Source: Pleomorphomonas sp. PLEO (lineage in GTDB: Bacteria; Pseudomonadota; Alphaproteobacteria; Rhizobiales; Pleomorphomonadaceae). From it: a stretch of DNA of 64,000 nucleotides. The DNA is taken from contig NZ_CP166625.1 of assembly GCF_041320595.1 (NCBI RefSeq), positions 1,561,501-1,625,500 on the forward strand, read 5' to 3'. Positions 24,680 to 33,759 of the stretch are shown piece by piece. A model generated the notes under the pieces. It saw only the letters and a list, made by a program, of their open reading frames with translations, did not search any database and was not told where the DNA came from. Within the stretch, counting starts at the first letter, position 1, and each line of letters starts with the position of its first letter. A program made the translations under genes and the position numbers.

Positions 24680-25205
24680 CTGGGGCGATCCTGGTGTCGA
24701 CGGCGAACGGCTGCTTCGATGTGCCTGACTATGTGATCAAACGGCTCCGGCAGTTTCAGGCGCTGTGCCGCATTTCTGGTCTTGCCGTGCCGCTTGGCTG
24801 GGTGATGGGGCGGCAGCCGGAACGGGCGGCGGCGCGCTCGGTCTGCGATCCCCAGTTGCTGCGGCAGACGCTCGACCATCGGGAAGCTGGGCCGCTCATG
24901 CTGGTTCTGCAACGCAGCGTGTTCCAGTATCTGGCCGCGCGGCTGCCCAGCACGGTGGTCGGCACCATGGCTTTTGCCGACCTGCCGCCACTGCCATTCA
25001 AGCGGGTGTCGGCGCCGACGCTGGTCATCCATGGCGATGCCGACCGAGTGGTGCGTTCGCCCATGGGGCGCGGTCGGCCGAGGAGATCGCCGGCGCCGAG
25101 CTGTTCGCAGTGCCCGGCGGCGAGCACGCTTGCCTCTTCATCCATCTGAATGAGGCAAGGGCCCCGGTGGAAGGGTTTGTCGGGCGGATGAGGACGCTGA
25201 GGGCG
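24680..25205 (+). pseudogene. alpha/beta hydrolase remnant, N-terminus missing and frameshifted
   Basis: The C-terminal half of an alpha/beta hydrolase is recognisable: APTLVIHGDADRVV with the acid residue in one frame, then after a frame change near 25060 ARSAEEIAGAELFAVPGGEH with the catalytic histidine. The half that should carry the nucleophile is absent. The remnant borders the right side of the TcmP island, so the island's arrival may have destroyed it. Nothing convincing lies in 25206-25460. Confidence 0.65.
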
Positions 25206-25460
25206 CCGAATGTCGATCGGTGTAATATCCAGGGTTGTGGTCTGTTCAACGGGCCGTTCGGGGTGCATCGCGCCGGGCGCGCGGCTCGCTGTGTTGCGAA
25301 AAGCGCGGAAAGCCCAGCGAAACGAAGCGGACTTTATCCGATCGGGGGCTTCCGAGACTGTCGACGGTCAAGAAAATCAGACCGCTTCCGCGAAAGCATG
25401 TGCACGTGTAGCGTGCTTTCTGGTTTGATTCGACTGTTCCCCAGCCCGGAGCCGCCCACC

Positions 25461-26033
25461 ATGCAGCTTGGCCGTCGCCATCCTCGTTGTGTTGCCTTGT
25501 TGATCGTTGTTGCCGCCCTTGGCGGTTCGCTGCCGGCCAAGGCCGGCGATGCCGCCGATTCCCGCGTTCTTTCCGGTTGGTCGGTGTATGGCGGCGTCGG
25601 CGCCAGCAATGCCGGCCTGTTCACGGCCGGCGACGTCGATGGCGTTCTCGCCAACATGGAAGTGCGGGCGCCGGCGCTGGATGCGCCGTCCTGGCTGTTC
25701 TCGCCACGGCCGACGCTGGGCGTCGACATCGCCACCGAGAGCAAACAGATCAGCGACGTCTATGCCGGCCTCACCTTCACCTTCCTGAAATATGGCGATC
25801 TCGCCTTCGAGGGCCAGCTCGGCGGCGCGCTGCACGACGCCAAGCTGAAAAACGATCCCTCCGGCCGCGAACTCGGCTGCCATGCCCTGTTCCACCTCGG
25901 CCTCGACGTCGACTGGCGCGTGACTGAGAACTGGTCGGCGCAGCTTTACGCTAGCCACATATCCAACGCCGACCTCTGCGACGACAACAACGGCTATGAG
26001 AGCGCCGGCCTGCGCGTTGGTTATCACTTCTGA
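25461..26033 (+). CDS. lipid A deacylase-like outer membrane protein (PagL/acyloxyacyl hydrolase family)
   Basis: A 190-residue protein with a signal peptide (ALLIVVAALGGSLPAKA, cut near residue 28) and an eight-stranded barrel pattern ending in the aromatic F of GLRVGYHF. The PagL active-site motif HxSNA is present as SHISNA (His166, Ser168), and a glutamate follows in NNGYESAGLRV (Glu180), completing the catalytic set. PagL removes the 3-position acyl chain from lipid A in the outer membrane. The same frame is open far upstream but the signal peptide fixes the start at 25461. Confidence 0.83.
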   Translation: MQLGRRHPRCVALLIVVAALGGSLPAKAGDAADSRVLSGWSVYGGVGASNAGLFTAGDVDGVLANMEVRAPALDAPSWLFSPRPTLGVDIATESKQISDVYAGLTFTFLKYGDLAFEGQLGGALHDAKLKNDPSGRELGCHALFHLGLDVDWRVTENWSAQLYASHISNADLCDDNNGYESAGLRVGYHF

Positions 26034-26065
26034 GGCTTTTCAAGTGATCGACGGCCGAGGCCGGC

Positions 26066-27061
26066 TCACTCGGCCAGCGCGGCGGGGCCGAGCGGGATAA
26101 CGATCTCCACCTCAAGGCCGTCGGGCGCGTAGACCTGGCTGACCTCGCCGATGGCAATGGCCGAGCGGATCAGCCGGCTGCCGAAGCCGGTGGCCGCCGG
26201 TGGGACGACCGGTGGCCCACCGCTTTCCATCCAGGTGATGCGGAGCCGGCTGTCCGCCTCGTCGAGCTGCCAGCCGATCGATACCCGGCCGCCGGGCACC
26301 GACATCGCGCCATATTTCGCCGCGTTGGTGGCCAGCTCGTGCAGGACGAGGCCGAGCGCCATCACCGTATCGGGCCCGAGCAGAACGAGCGCGCCGGGCG
26401 CGACCACCACCGCTTCCGGGTCGGTCGCATAGGGGGCGAGCACACGCTGGATCAGCACCGCCAGTCCGGTGTCCTGTTCCTCTGAAAAGCCGACATCATG
26501 GGCGCTGGCCAAGGCATCGAGGCGGCCCAGCACGTCGTTGCGGTATTCTTCCGCCGTCCGGCCCTCGGTGGTGGTGCGGCGGGCGATGGATTGCGCCACG
26601 GAGAGCAGGTTCTTCATGCGGTGCCTGAGCTCGCCGAACAGCATGTCCTTGAGGGCATCGCTGCGGGCGCGCTCGGTAACGTCGACGATGGACAGCAGCA
26701 TGGTGTGGCTGCCGTTGTCGGGATGGTGCAGCGTGCGGGCCGTCAGCAGCATGGTTTTCCGGCCAAGGCCGGGAAAGTCGTGCTCCACTTCGTAGTCGAT
26801 GATGGCGGAGGCGCGGGGGATTACCTGCAACAGCAACAGGCGCAGATCTGGGATGTCCCACTGGCCATCGCCCAGCTCGTGGATGGGCTTGCCGATGGTC
26901 TCGGAGCGATCGACCTTGAAGGTTTCAAAGAAGGCCCGGTTGGCGCTTTGCACGCACAGGCTTTCGTCCAGCAACAGCATGGGGTCGGCCACGGTATCGA
27001 CGATACCTTGTGCCTGGATATGACCGGTGCGAAGGAGGCGGTACAGGTCTTCTACGTTCAT
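26066..27061 (-). CDS. PAS domain HWE-family sensor histidine kinase
   Basis: A 331-residue soluble kinase. A PAS domain spans about residues 15-130 (ADPMLLLDESLCVQSANRAF; LLSIVDVTERARS at its end). The HWE kinase core follows with the phospho-accepting His147 in ELRHRMKNLL, the N-box HELATNAAKYGA and the WxE signature in ITWMESGGP. No membrane segment is present, so it senses a cytoplasmic signal. No response regulator lies beside it. HWE kinases are abundant in Hyphomicrobiales and often feed into the PhyR general stress response or light signalling; that link is inference. Confidence 0.9.
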   Translation of the reverse strand: MNVEDLYRLLRTGHIQAQGIVDTVADPMLLLDESLCVQSANRAFFETFKVDRSETIGKPIHELGDGQWDIPDLRLLLLQVIPRASAIIDYEVEHDFPGLGRKTMLLTARTLHHPDNGSHTMLLSIVDVTERARSDALKDMLFGELRHRMKNLLSVAQSIARRTTTEGRTAEEYRNDVLGRLDALASAHDVGFSEEQDTGLAVLIQRVLAPYATDPEAVVVAPGALVLLGPDTVMALGLVLHELATNAAKYGAMSVPGGRVSIGWQLDEADSRLRITWMESGGPPVVPPAATGFGSRLIRSAIAIGEVSQVYAPDGLEVEIVIPLGPAALAE

Positions 27062-27255
27062 GCCGATCGCCGCTCCATTAGAGACCTAGATTATAAACAA
27101 ACCCGCCGGTCTACAACCGGAATAGACAGGGGCGATTTGGGCCTTTCGTTGATCGCCGGAACCCAGCACCACCGTCGCTCGTTCATCCATCGAGGGAACG
27201 GGTTTGCTTGAGCATTCGCGAGGCTGCCCGTTCCGAGGATGCTCCGGGGGCGGCG

Positions 27256-28164
27256 ATGTTCGAGACTTTCAAGCTGGAGATGGTCGACCTGCCCGAGGCG
27301 ACACTGCGGGTGCGCCATGGCGGCTCCGGTCCACCGCTGCTGCTGCTGCACGGCCACCCGCGCACGCACACCACCTGGTACAAGGTGGCACCGCTCTTGG
27401 CGCAACATTTCACTGTGGTCTGTCCCGACCTCAGGGGCTTTGGCAAATCGTCAAAACCCGCCGATCCGCACGACCACGAGGCGTCGTCCAAGCGGGCCAA
27501 GGCGGGCGACTGCGTCACCCTGATGAAGCACCTCGGCTTCGATGAATTCCATCTCGCCGGGCACGACCGGGGCTGCTACACCGCCTTCCGCCTCGCCATG
27601 GACCATCCCGAGAGAGTGCTGAAGCTCGCCGTGCTGGACGGCGTGCCGATCCTCAGCGCGCTGGAGCGCTGCGACGCCCGCTTCGCCGCCCGCTGGTGGC
27701 ACTGGTTTTTCTATGCCCAACCCGACAAGCCGGAGCGCGCCATATTGGCCGACCCCGACGCCTGGTATGGCGGCACGCGGGAGACGCTCGGCCCCGGCAA
27801 TTACGAGGATTATCGCGTGGCGATCCACGATCCCGACACCGTCAGGGGCATGCTGGGCGATTATCGCGCCGGTCTCTACGTCGATCCGCTCGACGATCTC
27901 GACGACCGGGACGCCGGCCGCAGGTTGCTCTGTCCCGTCCATGTCGTCTGGTCGAAGAGGGACGATCTCGAAGAACTCTACGGCGACGTGCCGGCCACCT
28001 GGCAGCCCTGGGCGGCGCTACCGGTGACCGGCGCCGGCCTCGACTGCGGCCACCACATGGCCGAGGAGGCGCCGGAGGAATTGGCTGCCGAGCTGGCGGC
28101 GTTCTTCAGCGGGGAGGGTGGGGGAGGCCCTATATCGGCGGCCGCTCAGCTGTTGGAAACATAG
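27256..28164 (+). CDS. alpha/beta hydrolase, fluoroacetate/haloacetate dehalogenase-like
   Basis: A 302-residue alpha/beta hydrolase. The nucleophile is aspartate (Asp104 in GHDRG), as in haloacetate and fluoroacetate dehalogenases and epoxide hydrolases, preceded by DLRGFGKSSKP. The WHWFFYAQPDKPER stretch matches the halide-pocket region of fluoroacetate dehalogenase (His-Trp), and the catalytic His is in DCGHHMAEEAP. These enzymes release the halide through an ester intermediate. ATG 27256 is preferred to a TTG at 27208 on family grounds. The true substrate could be another small acid or epoxide. Confidence 0.83.
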   Translation: MFETFKLEMVDLPEATLRVRHGGSGPPLLLLHGHPRTHTTWYKVAPLLAQHFTVVCPDLRGFGKSSKPADPHDHEASSKRAKAGDCVTLMKHLGFDEFHLAGHDRGCYTAFRLAMDHPERVLKLAVLDGVPILSALERCDARFAARWWHWFFYAQPDKPERAILADPDAWYGGTRETLGPGNYEDYRVAIHDPDTVRGMLGDYRAGLYVDPLDDLDDRDAGRRLLCPVHVVWSKRDDLEELYGDVPATWQPWAALPVTGAGLDCGHHMAEEAPEELAAELAAFFSGEGGGGPISAAAQLLET

Positions 28165-28180
28165 GTGGGCTCTCTCGTCG

Positions 28181-28567
28181 TCAGCCAGCCTCCCAGGCGC
28201 GCGTGGCCTCAGCCGCCTTCTCCGGCTTATCGCAGATGAGGATCAGCCGATTGTTGTGGTCGGAATACTGGATGAGGATGTTGACGCCCGCCTCGGCCAG
28301 CGCGCGGGCGATCGCTCCGAGCTGGCCCGGCGTACCCTGCCTCAGCCGGCGGATCACCGGCTCATGCATGGCCACGACCTTGATGCCCGCCACCTCCGCC
28401 GCCCGCCGGGCCGCCTCGCCATCCTTGAATAGAAAGTGCGCCACGGCTCTGTCACCCTGACTGAAAACGCCGCCGCCCTCGAAGGCAACGCCGGCACGGC
28501 CCATGGCCTCGCCGAGATCGGCGAGGGCGCCGGGACAGTGGGTGAGGTCGAATTCAAGATCAAACAT
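28181..28567 (-). CDS. ACT domain protein
   Basis: A 128-residue protein made of two ACT repeats. The first opens MFDLEFDLTHCPGALADLGEAM and the second VIRRLRQGTPGQLGAIARALAEAGVNI, each with the beta-alpha-beta pattern and a PGxL turn. ACT domains bind amino acids. It overlaps the upstream monooxygenase-like gene by 8 bases and is translated with it. The binding ligand is unknown. It faces away from the ArsR gene that probably controls the operon. Confidence 0.83.
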   Translation of the reverse strand: MFDLEFDLTHCPGALADLGEAMGRAGVAFEGGGVFSQGDRAVAHFLFKDGEAARRAAEVAGIKVVAMHEPVIRRLRQGTPGQLGAIARALAEAGVNILIQYSDHNNRLILICDKPEKAAEATRAWEAG

Positions 28568-28922
28568 GCTGGTGTCCCTTGGCGTGAAAATCGCGGCTGT
28601 CGGCGGGTGCTTCGTTCCGGTCGCTCATGCCGTAGTCGCGCAGCACCTCGGCGATGCGCAGGCGATAGCTGGCGAACACATGATCGCGCCCGGCGGCCTG
28701 GGCACGGCGATGCTCGGGCAGGGCGCGCCACTTCGCAACGGCGGCTTCATCGCGCCAGAACGACAGCGACAGCAGCCGGCCGGGCGTTGTCAGGCTTTGG
28801 AAGCGTTCGATGGAGAGGAAGCCATCGATCTCTGCCAGAAGGGGTTTGAGCTCGGCCGCCAGATCGAGATATTCGGCCTGGGCTTCGGCCGTGGTTTCCG
28901 CTTCGAAAATCACCGCGATCAT
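28560..28922 (-). CDS. antibiotic biosynthesis monooxygenase-like (ABM) protein
   Basis: A 120-residue protein of the ABM ferredoxin-like fold. Typical parts are MIAVIFEAETTAEAQAEYLD, the GFLSIERFQSL strand and the LLSLSFWRDEAAVAKWRA segment. AAAGGAGG precedes the ATG at 28922. ABM proteins include small heme-degrading or quinone-acting oxygenases and stress proteins; no substrate can be inferred. It is divergent from arsR with a palindromic operator between them. Confidence 0.85.
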   Translation of the reverse strand: MIAVIFEAETTAEAQAEYLDLAAELKPLLAEIDGFLSIERFQSLTTPGRLLSLSFWRDEAAVAKWRALPEHRRAQAAGRDHVFASYRLRIAEVLRDYGMSDRNEAPADSRDFHAKGHQHV

Positions 28923-28965
28923 GGGTGCCTCCTTTTGCCCTGTCATAGGCGACTGGCGTCGGTCG

Positions 28966-28989
28966 ATGGTTCGGCTATCATCGAACCAT
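28966..28989. promoter_or_regulatory. palindromic operator in the arsR/ABM divergent region
   Basis: ATGGTTCG (28966-28973) and CGAACCAT (28982-28989) form a perfect 8-bp inverted repeat with an 8-base spacer. It overlaps the ATG of the ArsR gene, a position suited to autorepression, and lies about 45 bp from the ABM start. Confidence 0.6.
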
Positions 28990-29653
28990 GACAGAAGGTC
29001 CCGACATCGCCCGCGTCGCCGCTCTGGTGGCCGATCCCGCCCGCGGCGCCATGCTGCTGGCGCTGATGGATGGCCGCGCGCTGACCGCCACCGAGCTTTC
29101 CGGCCTTGCCGGGATCACCAAGCAGACGGCCAGCAGCCATCTTGCCAAGCTGGTCGATGGCGAAGTGCTCATGGTGGAGGCGCAGGGGCGGCACCGTTAT
29201 TTCCGCCTGGCAGGCACGCCTGTCGCGGCGCTCCTCGAGGCGTTGATGGTGTTTTCCGCCGACAGGGCGCCGCCGGTCCGCACTGGTCCGAAGGAGCCGG
29301 CGCTCAGGAAGGCGCGCGTCTGCTACGACCATCTGGCCGGCGAAATGGGCGTGGCGCTCTACGACCGGGCTGTTGAGGCGGGCTGGCTGTCGGCCGACCT
29401 CGGGGTGACCGACAAGGGCTGGTCGAAGTTCTCGACCATCGGCGTGACGCCGGAAGACCTGCCACGCAGCAACCGGCCGCATTGCCGCGCCTGCCTCGAC
29501 TGGAGCCAGCGGCGGCACCATCTCGCCGGTGTCGTCGGCAAGGCGACGCTCGATCGCCTGTTCGCGCTTTCCTGGGCCAGGCGTCTGCCCTCCTCCCGCG
29601 TCGTCGCCTTCACGCCGGAGGGCGAGCGGCGGTTTCGGGAATGGATCGGGTAA
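28988..29653 (+). CDS. ArsR family transcriptional regulator
   Basis: A 221-residue ArsR-type regulator, longer than the 100-residue classical form. The winged helix occupies residues 5-85 (DPARGAMLLALMDGRALTAT; ITKQTASSHLAKLVDGEV; VEAQGRHRYFRLAG). The C-terminal extension has cysteines in ARVCYDHLAGEMG and a HCRACLDWSQRRHH cluster, which could bind metal or sense redox. Long ArsR proteins of this shape control efflux or ABM genes in many alphaproteobacteria. It should repress the divergent ABM-ACT operon through the palindrome at its start. Confidence 0.88.
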   Translation: MTEGPDIARVAALVADPARGAMLLALMDGRALTATELSGLAGITKQTASSHLAKLVDGEVLMVEAQGRHRYFRLAGTPVAALLEALMVFSADRAPPVRTGPKEPALRKARVCYDHLAGEMGVALYDRAVEAGWLSADLGVTDKGWSKFSTIGVTPEDLPRSNRPHCRACLDWSQRRHHLAGVVGKATLDRLFALSWARRLPSSRVVAFTPEGERRFREWIG

Positions 29654-29675
29654 GGGGGCCTGGGTCGACCCGATA

Positions 29676-30410
29676 TCAGGCCGTATCATCCAGGGCCAAT
29701 TTGAAGCGCCTGAGCACGTCGTCGGCATAGGGGTTCGAGGTGAGGATGGCCCGGCGCACTTCCGGCGCGTCGTTGCGGACCATGTCGACGGCCGACATCA
29801 TCAGCTCGAAGCTGCGCGTGGTGAGGCGCGTTGGGCGGAGGTTCATCTTCATAAGCAGGCTTGCCACCAGATGCGTCAGCCCCTGCACCTCGGCGGCGTC
29901 GCGGTCGTGCTGTTCGGGCGTGGTCATGATGACGTCGAGGCCGAGCCGCCGGCAGAAGGCGGCGACGCGGAAGCGCCGCCCGCGCACGGGGCATATGGCG
30001 ATCCGCGCGCCTCGGATACCCTGACGGGCGCTGTTCGGCCCGAACAAGGGATGGGTGGCGACGATCTCGACGTGGTCGGGCAGCGTGTCCCGCAGGATGG
30101 CGGCCGGTTCCACCTTGACGCTGCCGACATCGAGCACCAGCGCGCCGGGCTTCAGGTGCGGCGCGAGGCTCAGTGCCACGCCGCGCATCTGACTGACCGG
30201 CACCGCGAGGATCACCACTGGGCAGGCGGCGGCGGCTTCAAAGGACACGACCGTCGCGCCCAGAGCGTCGGCTCGGGCGACGTCCAGTGCGATGTCGAAG
30301 ACCAGGATGGGAAAATAGGCGCGGAGATGCTCGGCCAGCAGTTGCCCGAAGGCGCCAAAGCCGATGATGCCCACGGGCCTATCGGATCGTTTGTCGGGAG
30401 CGTCTGACAT
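29676..30410 (-). CDS. prephenate dehydrogenase family protein
   Basis: A 244-residue protein with an N-terminal NAD(P)-binding fold (VGIIGFGAFGQLLAEHL, residues 13-29) and the family segments VVILAVPVSQM, LVLDVGSVKVEP and IVATHPLFGPNSARQG, which contain the prephenate-binding histidine region. It should oxidatively decarboxylate prephenate or arogenate on the way to tyrosine. It is shorter than typical TyrA (about 290 residues), with a reduced C-terminal helical domain. Divergent or specialised paralogs exist, so activity is likely but unproven. Confidence 0.82.
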   Translation of the reverse strand: MSDAPDKRSDRPVGIIGFGAFGQLLAEHLRAYFPILVFDIALDVARADALGATVVSFEAAAACPVVILAVPVSQMRGVALSLAPHLKPGALVLDVGSVKVEPAAILRDTLPDHVEIVATHPLFGPNSARQGIRGARIAICPVRGRRFRVAAFCRRLGLDVIMTTPEQHDRDAAEVQGLTHLVASLLMKMNLRPTRLTTRSFELMMSAVDMVRNDAPEVRRAILTSNPYADDVLRRFKLALDDTA

Positions 30411-30619
30411 GACATCCTCGCACTGGCGAGCCCGCCAGGGGTGTCCGTCGACTTCAACCGCTGGTCAGACCGCGGTTGAAAAAGCAAATGATGCCCTCGC
30501 CGCTATGTCAGCAGCGCATAGTACAGACCTGAAAGGGGCTGGGTCATCATCATGCCCTTGCGATAGCAACCGACCCGTGCCAAGTCAATGCGGCGGGATG
30601 GACTTTGACCCGACTCCGC

Positions 30620-31429
30620 TCACCGCTCTGCCATCATGGCCGGAGCCGTATTGCTGTTGGCGAGGAATTGCTGGAAGGCGGCTTCCGAGCCGTTGAAGAC
30701 GTTGCGGTCGGTTTTGCCGGGGACGCCGGCGACGCGGCCGGTCGAGGTGTACTGCCAGAAGTGCCAGGGGCGCTTGCCATATCTCTCGTGCGGCTCGGCG
30801 GCGGTGGAGCGCACCCACAGCGGATAGTTGGAGAAAGCCCCGTCGGCCAGCCGGTCCTGATAGAAATCGATGGTGGTGTAGATCACCGGCCGCTTGCCGT
30901 AATAGGCCTCCACTGTGTCGAGGAAGGCCTGCATGTCGGCGTGCAGCGTGGCGGCCGCCGGCCGCTTGGTGCAGGTGGGCGAAGTGGGCGTCCACTCGAT
31001 GTCCAGCACCGGCGGCAGGGCACTGGGATCGCGCGGCACGTTCTGGATATACCAGGCGGCCTGCTCGGCGCCCGAGCGGCAGTGGTACCAGAAATGGTAG
31101 GCGCCGCGCAGCACGCCGGCCTGCCGCGCGCCGGTAAAATTGTCATAGAAGCGCTGGTCGACCCGGTCGCCGCCCTCGGTTGCCTTGATATAGGCAAAGC
31201 GGATGTTGTCGCCGGCCACGGCGTTCCAGTTCACGGTCTCCTGAAAATAGGAGACGTCGATGCCCTCGACCGCCGTCTTCGAGGGCTGGCGGATCTCGAA
31301 ATCCGCGCCCTTGCGGGCGCTTGTGCGCACCGGCGCATCGTCGTCGAAGCTGAGCGCCGAGCAGCCGATGAGGAGCGCGGAGAACGCCAGCACGGCCGAG
31401 CGGAGAACGAAGGAACGGGACTTCACCAT
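30620..31429 (-). CDS. GH25 family lysozyme-like lipoprotein
   Basis: A 269-residue exported protein. A lipoprotein signal (LAFSALLIGCSA) precedes a GH25 muramidase domain with the catalytic region GIDVSYFQETVNW, FAYIKATEGG, YHFWYHC and VLDIEWTPTSP. The acidic pair expected for catalysis (D in GIDVS and D-x-E in LDIEW) is present. It should cleave the glycan chain of peptidoglycan. ATG 31429 starts the signal peptide. Such enzymes are usual in Hyphomicrobiales and need not be phage-derived. Confidence 0.9.
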   Translation of the reverse strand: MVKSRSFVLRSAVLAFSALLIGCSALSFDDDAPVRTSARKGADFEIRQPSKTAVEGIDVSYFQETVNWNAVAGDNIRFAYIKATEGGDRVDQRFYDNFTGARQAGVLRGAYHFWYHCRSGAEQAAWYIQNVPRDPSALPPVLDIEWTPTSPTCTKRPAAATLHADMQAFLDTVEAYYGKRPVIYTTIDFYQDRLADGAFSNYPLWVRSTAAEPHERYGKRPWHFWQYTSTGRVAGVPGKTDRNVFNGSEAAFQQFLANSNTAPAMMAER

Positions 31430-31549
31430 CAACAAGCCTCTTGGGTGGGATCCGGCGCGGCGGCGCGCCTTCCCTCGCACCCAGCATCCCAGCACAAGGA
31501 TAAGGATTTGTTAACCACGACGAGAGGGGCGGACTGGTGGGAGTGGTTG

Positions 31550-31828
31550 TTAGCCAAAATAATATCGATATCGGGTTGTAATAAATATATCTATAACCCA
31601 AAATAGGAAGAATCCCCATTTTATGTAGCTTAGTCTGTTGTATTCTGCCATGAACTCCAGGTTTTTCTGTAATGTCTTCGATGCAATATACGCAGTTGGC
31701 GCGCTACCTGTAATCATGCGTTTCGCGTTTGGATCGTATTTTAGTATCAGATGGTTTTCTTTGAAATGATAGACGTAAAATCCGATCATCGGAGCAATGA
31801 AGCTGAACAGGGCGATGTATTTACCCAA
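31550..31828 (-). CDS. small low-GC membrane protein of unknown function
   Basis: A 92-residue protein with two membrane helices: LFSFIAPMIGFYVYHF near the start and WGFFLFWVIDIFI near the end. The coding sequence is distinctly AT-rich compared with its surroundings, a sign of transfer. TTG 31828 with GGAGAG upstream is taken as the start; GTG 31876 would add 16 residues without a ribosome binding site. No family is recognised. It lies next to the HigBA-like operon. Confidence 0.5.
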   Translation of the reverse strand: MGKYIALFSFIAPMIGFYVYHFKENHLILKYDPNAKRMITGSAPTAYIASKTLQKNLEFMAEYNRLSYIKWGFFLFWVIDIFITTRYRYYFG

Positions 31829-32015
31829 GGTTGCTCTCCGTTGGCTGTTCCTAGTATAGGCGAACCTGGCTGCCACTGGAAGAGGAACGCGGGCAACGGA
31901 GCGTCTGCCACCCTAGCGATGCCGTCGCGGTGGCAAGCTTGCTCTCCGACGCAGCGGCTATAACCTGCCGTTGGCTGCCTGATCTCGTGTTTCTGTAATC
32001 CATAGTTCACACCTC

Positions 32016-32050
32016 TTGACGCAGTCGGAGCTGTGAACTATAGTTCACAT
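32016..32050 (+). promoter_or_regulatory. promoter and operator of higBA-like operon
   Basis: TTGACG (32016-32021), a 17-base spacer and TATAGT (32039-32044) form a good promoter. The -10 lies inside the perfect palindrome GTGAACTATAGTTCAC (32033-32048), and a half-site ATAGTTCAC occurs at 32002-32010. The ATG at 32051 is only 6 bases after the -10, so the mRNA seems leaderless and directly repressible by the antitoxin. Confidence 0.65.
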
Positions 32051-32338
32051 ATGTTCGAAGTCCGCAAAACGGCCGTCTTTGCGAGTTGGCTCAGGTCTCT
32101 CAAGGACGCTCGCGCTCAGGCCCGTATCTTCATGCGGATCAACCGCCTTGAGGCTGGGCTGCTGGGAGACGTCAAGTTCTTCAACGGGATCGGCGAGCTT
32201 CGCATCGACTATGGTCCCGGATACCGGGTCTACTTCGTCCAGCGCGGAAACGAGATTGTCATCCTGCTTTGCGGTGGCGACAAGAGTACGCAGAGCAAGG
32301 ACATCAAGCAGGCCATCGATATGGCGAAGGAGGTCTGA
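32051..32338 (+). CDS. HigB/RelE-type addiction module toxin
   Basis: A 95-residue toxin of the RelE superfamily (COG3657, phage-derived Gp49-like group). Family pieces include FASWLRSLKDARAQARI, the RINRLEAGLLGDVKFF turn, GELRIDYGPGYRVYFVQRG and the final LLCGGDKSTQSKDI. These toxins cleave mRNA on the ribosome. The toxin gene comes first, as in higBA loci, and stops directly before the antitoxin ATG. Confidence 0.9.
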   Translation: MFEVRKTAVFASWLRSLKDARAQARIFMRINRLEAGLLGDVKFFNGIGELRIDYGPGYRVYFVQRGNEIVILLCGGDKSTQSKDIKQAIDMAKEV

Positions 32339-32635
32339 ATGGGACTCTCAACGACCAAGTGGGACGCCGCCGAGTTCCTGACCAGCGACGAGGCGATTGC
32401 CGCCTACCTCGAAGCGGCCTTCGAGGACGGCGACCCGAAGATGATCGCCGTTGCCTTGGGTGACATCGCCAAGGCCAAGGGCATGTCGGCCATTGCCAGG
32501 GAAGCTGGCGTGACCCGCGAGGCGCTCTACAAATCACTCAGCGACCGGGGTGATCCGAAGCTGTCGACGCTCCTCGGCGTGATGAAGGCGCTTGGGCTGC
32601 GGTTCACGGTGACAAAGGCGGATGAGGCCGCTTGA
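32339..32635 (+). CDS. HigA-type antitoxin (COG3636)
   Basis: A 98-residue XRE-like antitoxin. The opening WDAAEFLTSDEAIAAYLEAA is the usual toxin-binding part, and the helix-turn-helix GMSAIAREAGVTREALYKSL follows at residues 44-65. It starts one base after the toxin stop. It should bind the palindrome at 32033-32048. Confidence 0.9.
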   Translation: MGLSTTKWDAAEFLTSDEAIAAYLEAAFEDGDPKMIAVALGDIAKAKGMSAIAREAGVTREALYKSLSDRGDPKLSTLLGVMKALGLRFTVTKADEAA

Positions 32636-32677
32636 CCGAGGGGCAAGCGGCTTTGCGGCTGCAGAAGGAGGAACCCC

Positions 32678-32872
32678 ATGAGCAACCCAGATTGGCTGAA
32701 AATCTACGCGGAACAAGGCCTCTCCGCGCTCAATAAGGCGCTCGACGACTATGACGGAGATCAGGTGGCCGTTCTAAAATACCTTGAGCACGAAGGGTTT
32801 GAGATCAAATGGCGCTACTCGCGTGATGGGTCCGAGGCGGCGGATTTCGGCGCCGTTTTGGCCGGACGCTGA
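32678..32872 (+). CDS. small hypothetical protein, 64 aa
   Basis: A 64-residue protein preceded by AAGGAGG at good spacing. It opens with a helix (LKIYAEQGLSALNKALDDYD) and ends with a short beta part. No family is recognised. It may be cotranscribed with the HigBA-like pair, 42 bases downstream. Confidence 0.6.
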   Translation: MSNPDWLKIYAEQGLSALNKALDDYDGDQVAVLKYLEHEGFEIKWRYSRDGSEAADFGAVLAGR

Positions 32873-32986
32873 CACACGCCTGTTGGCCTGGCTTGGGGTA
32901 TTTGGAAGTCCTCCGATATCTGACTCCTCATTTTCACAGTGGTGAAAGCCTCGGCGTTAGCGAGCTCAAGCTGAAAGGAGACGACC

Positions 32987-33388
<402 letters not shown>

Positions 33389-33391
33389 AGT

Positions 33392-33538
33392 TTCGTCGTT
33401 GCCAATTGGGTGGCCGGCGCGCTGGCTGCTCCCCTCGGCTGGCTCGCCGACGGCACGCCTTGGCCGATGGGGCTGGTGATCGGCGCGGCCGGGGTTCTGA
33501 GCCTGATGTCGAGCCTATTGCTGGCAGAACGGACCTGA
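33392..33538 (+). pseudogene. C-terminal remnant of a Bcr/CflA-type MFS transporter
   Basis: In one open frame the sequence reads VANWVAGALAAPLGWLADGT then PWPMGLVIGAAGVLSLMSS before TGA at 33536. This is the last two membrane helices of a drug-resistance MFS transporter. The rest of the gene is missing; the intact cupin gene abuts it. Confidence 0.6.
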
Positions 33539-33759
33539 TGACCTACCGGAAACGATGCGGATTGCCAGGATGGTTGGCATATATCATTTGGTTGTAGTCT
33601 TATTATGATTGCCACTAAGGATAAATGGCAGTGGCATAAGCAATTCCTTGGTAAATATACCTTTTGTGGACGAGCTGGTTAACCAGCCTTTACAACTCCG
33701 CGTGCGACTAAGCTTTACAGTGGTCTTAGGCGATGTCGCCAGACTTTGCGGGGGTAGGC

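Noticed and set aside
24765-25460. Continuous open frame from the hydrolase remnant into the lipid A deacylase
   Set aside because: The deacylase has its own signal peptide at 25461, so a fusion would be non-sensical; the shared frame is accidental.
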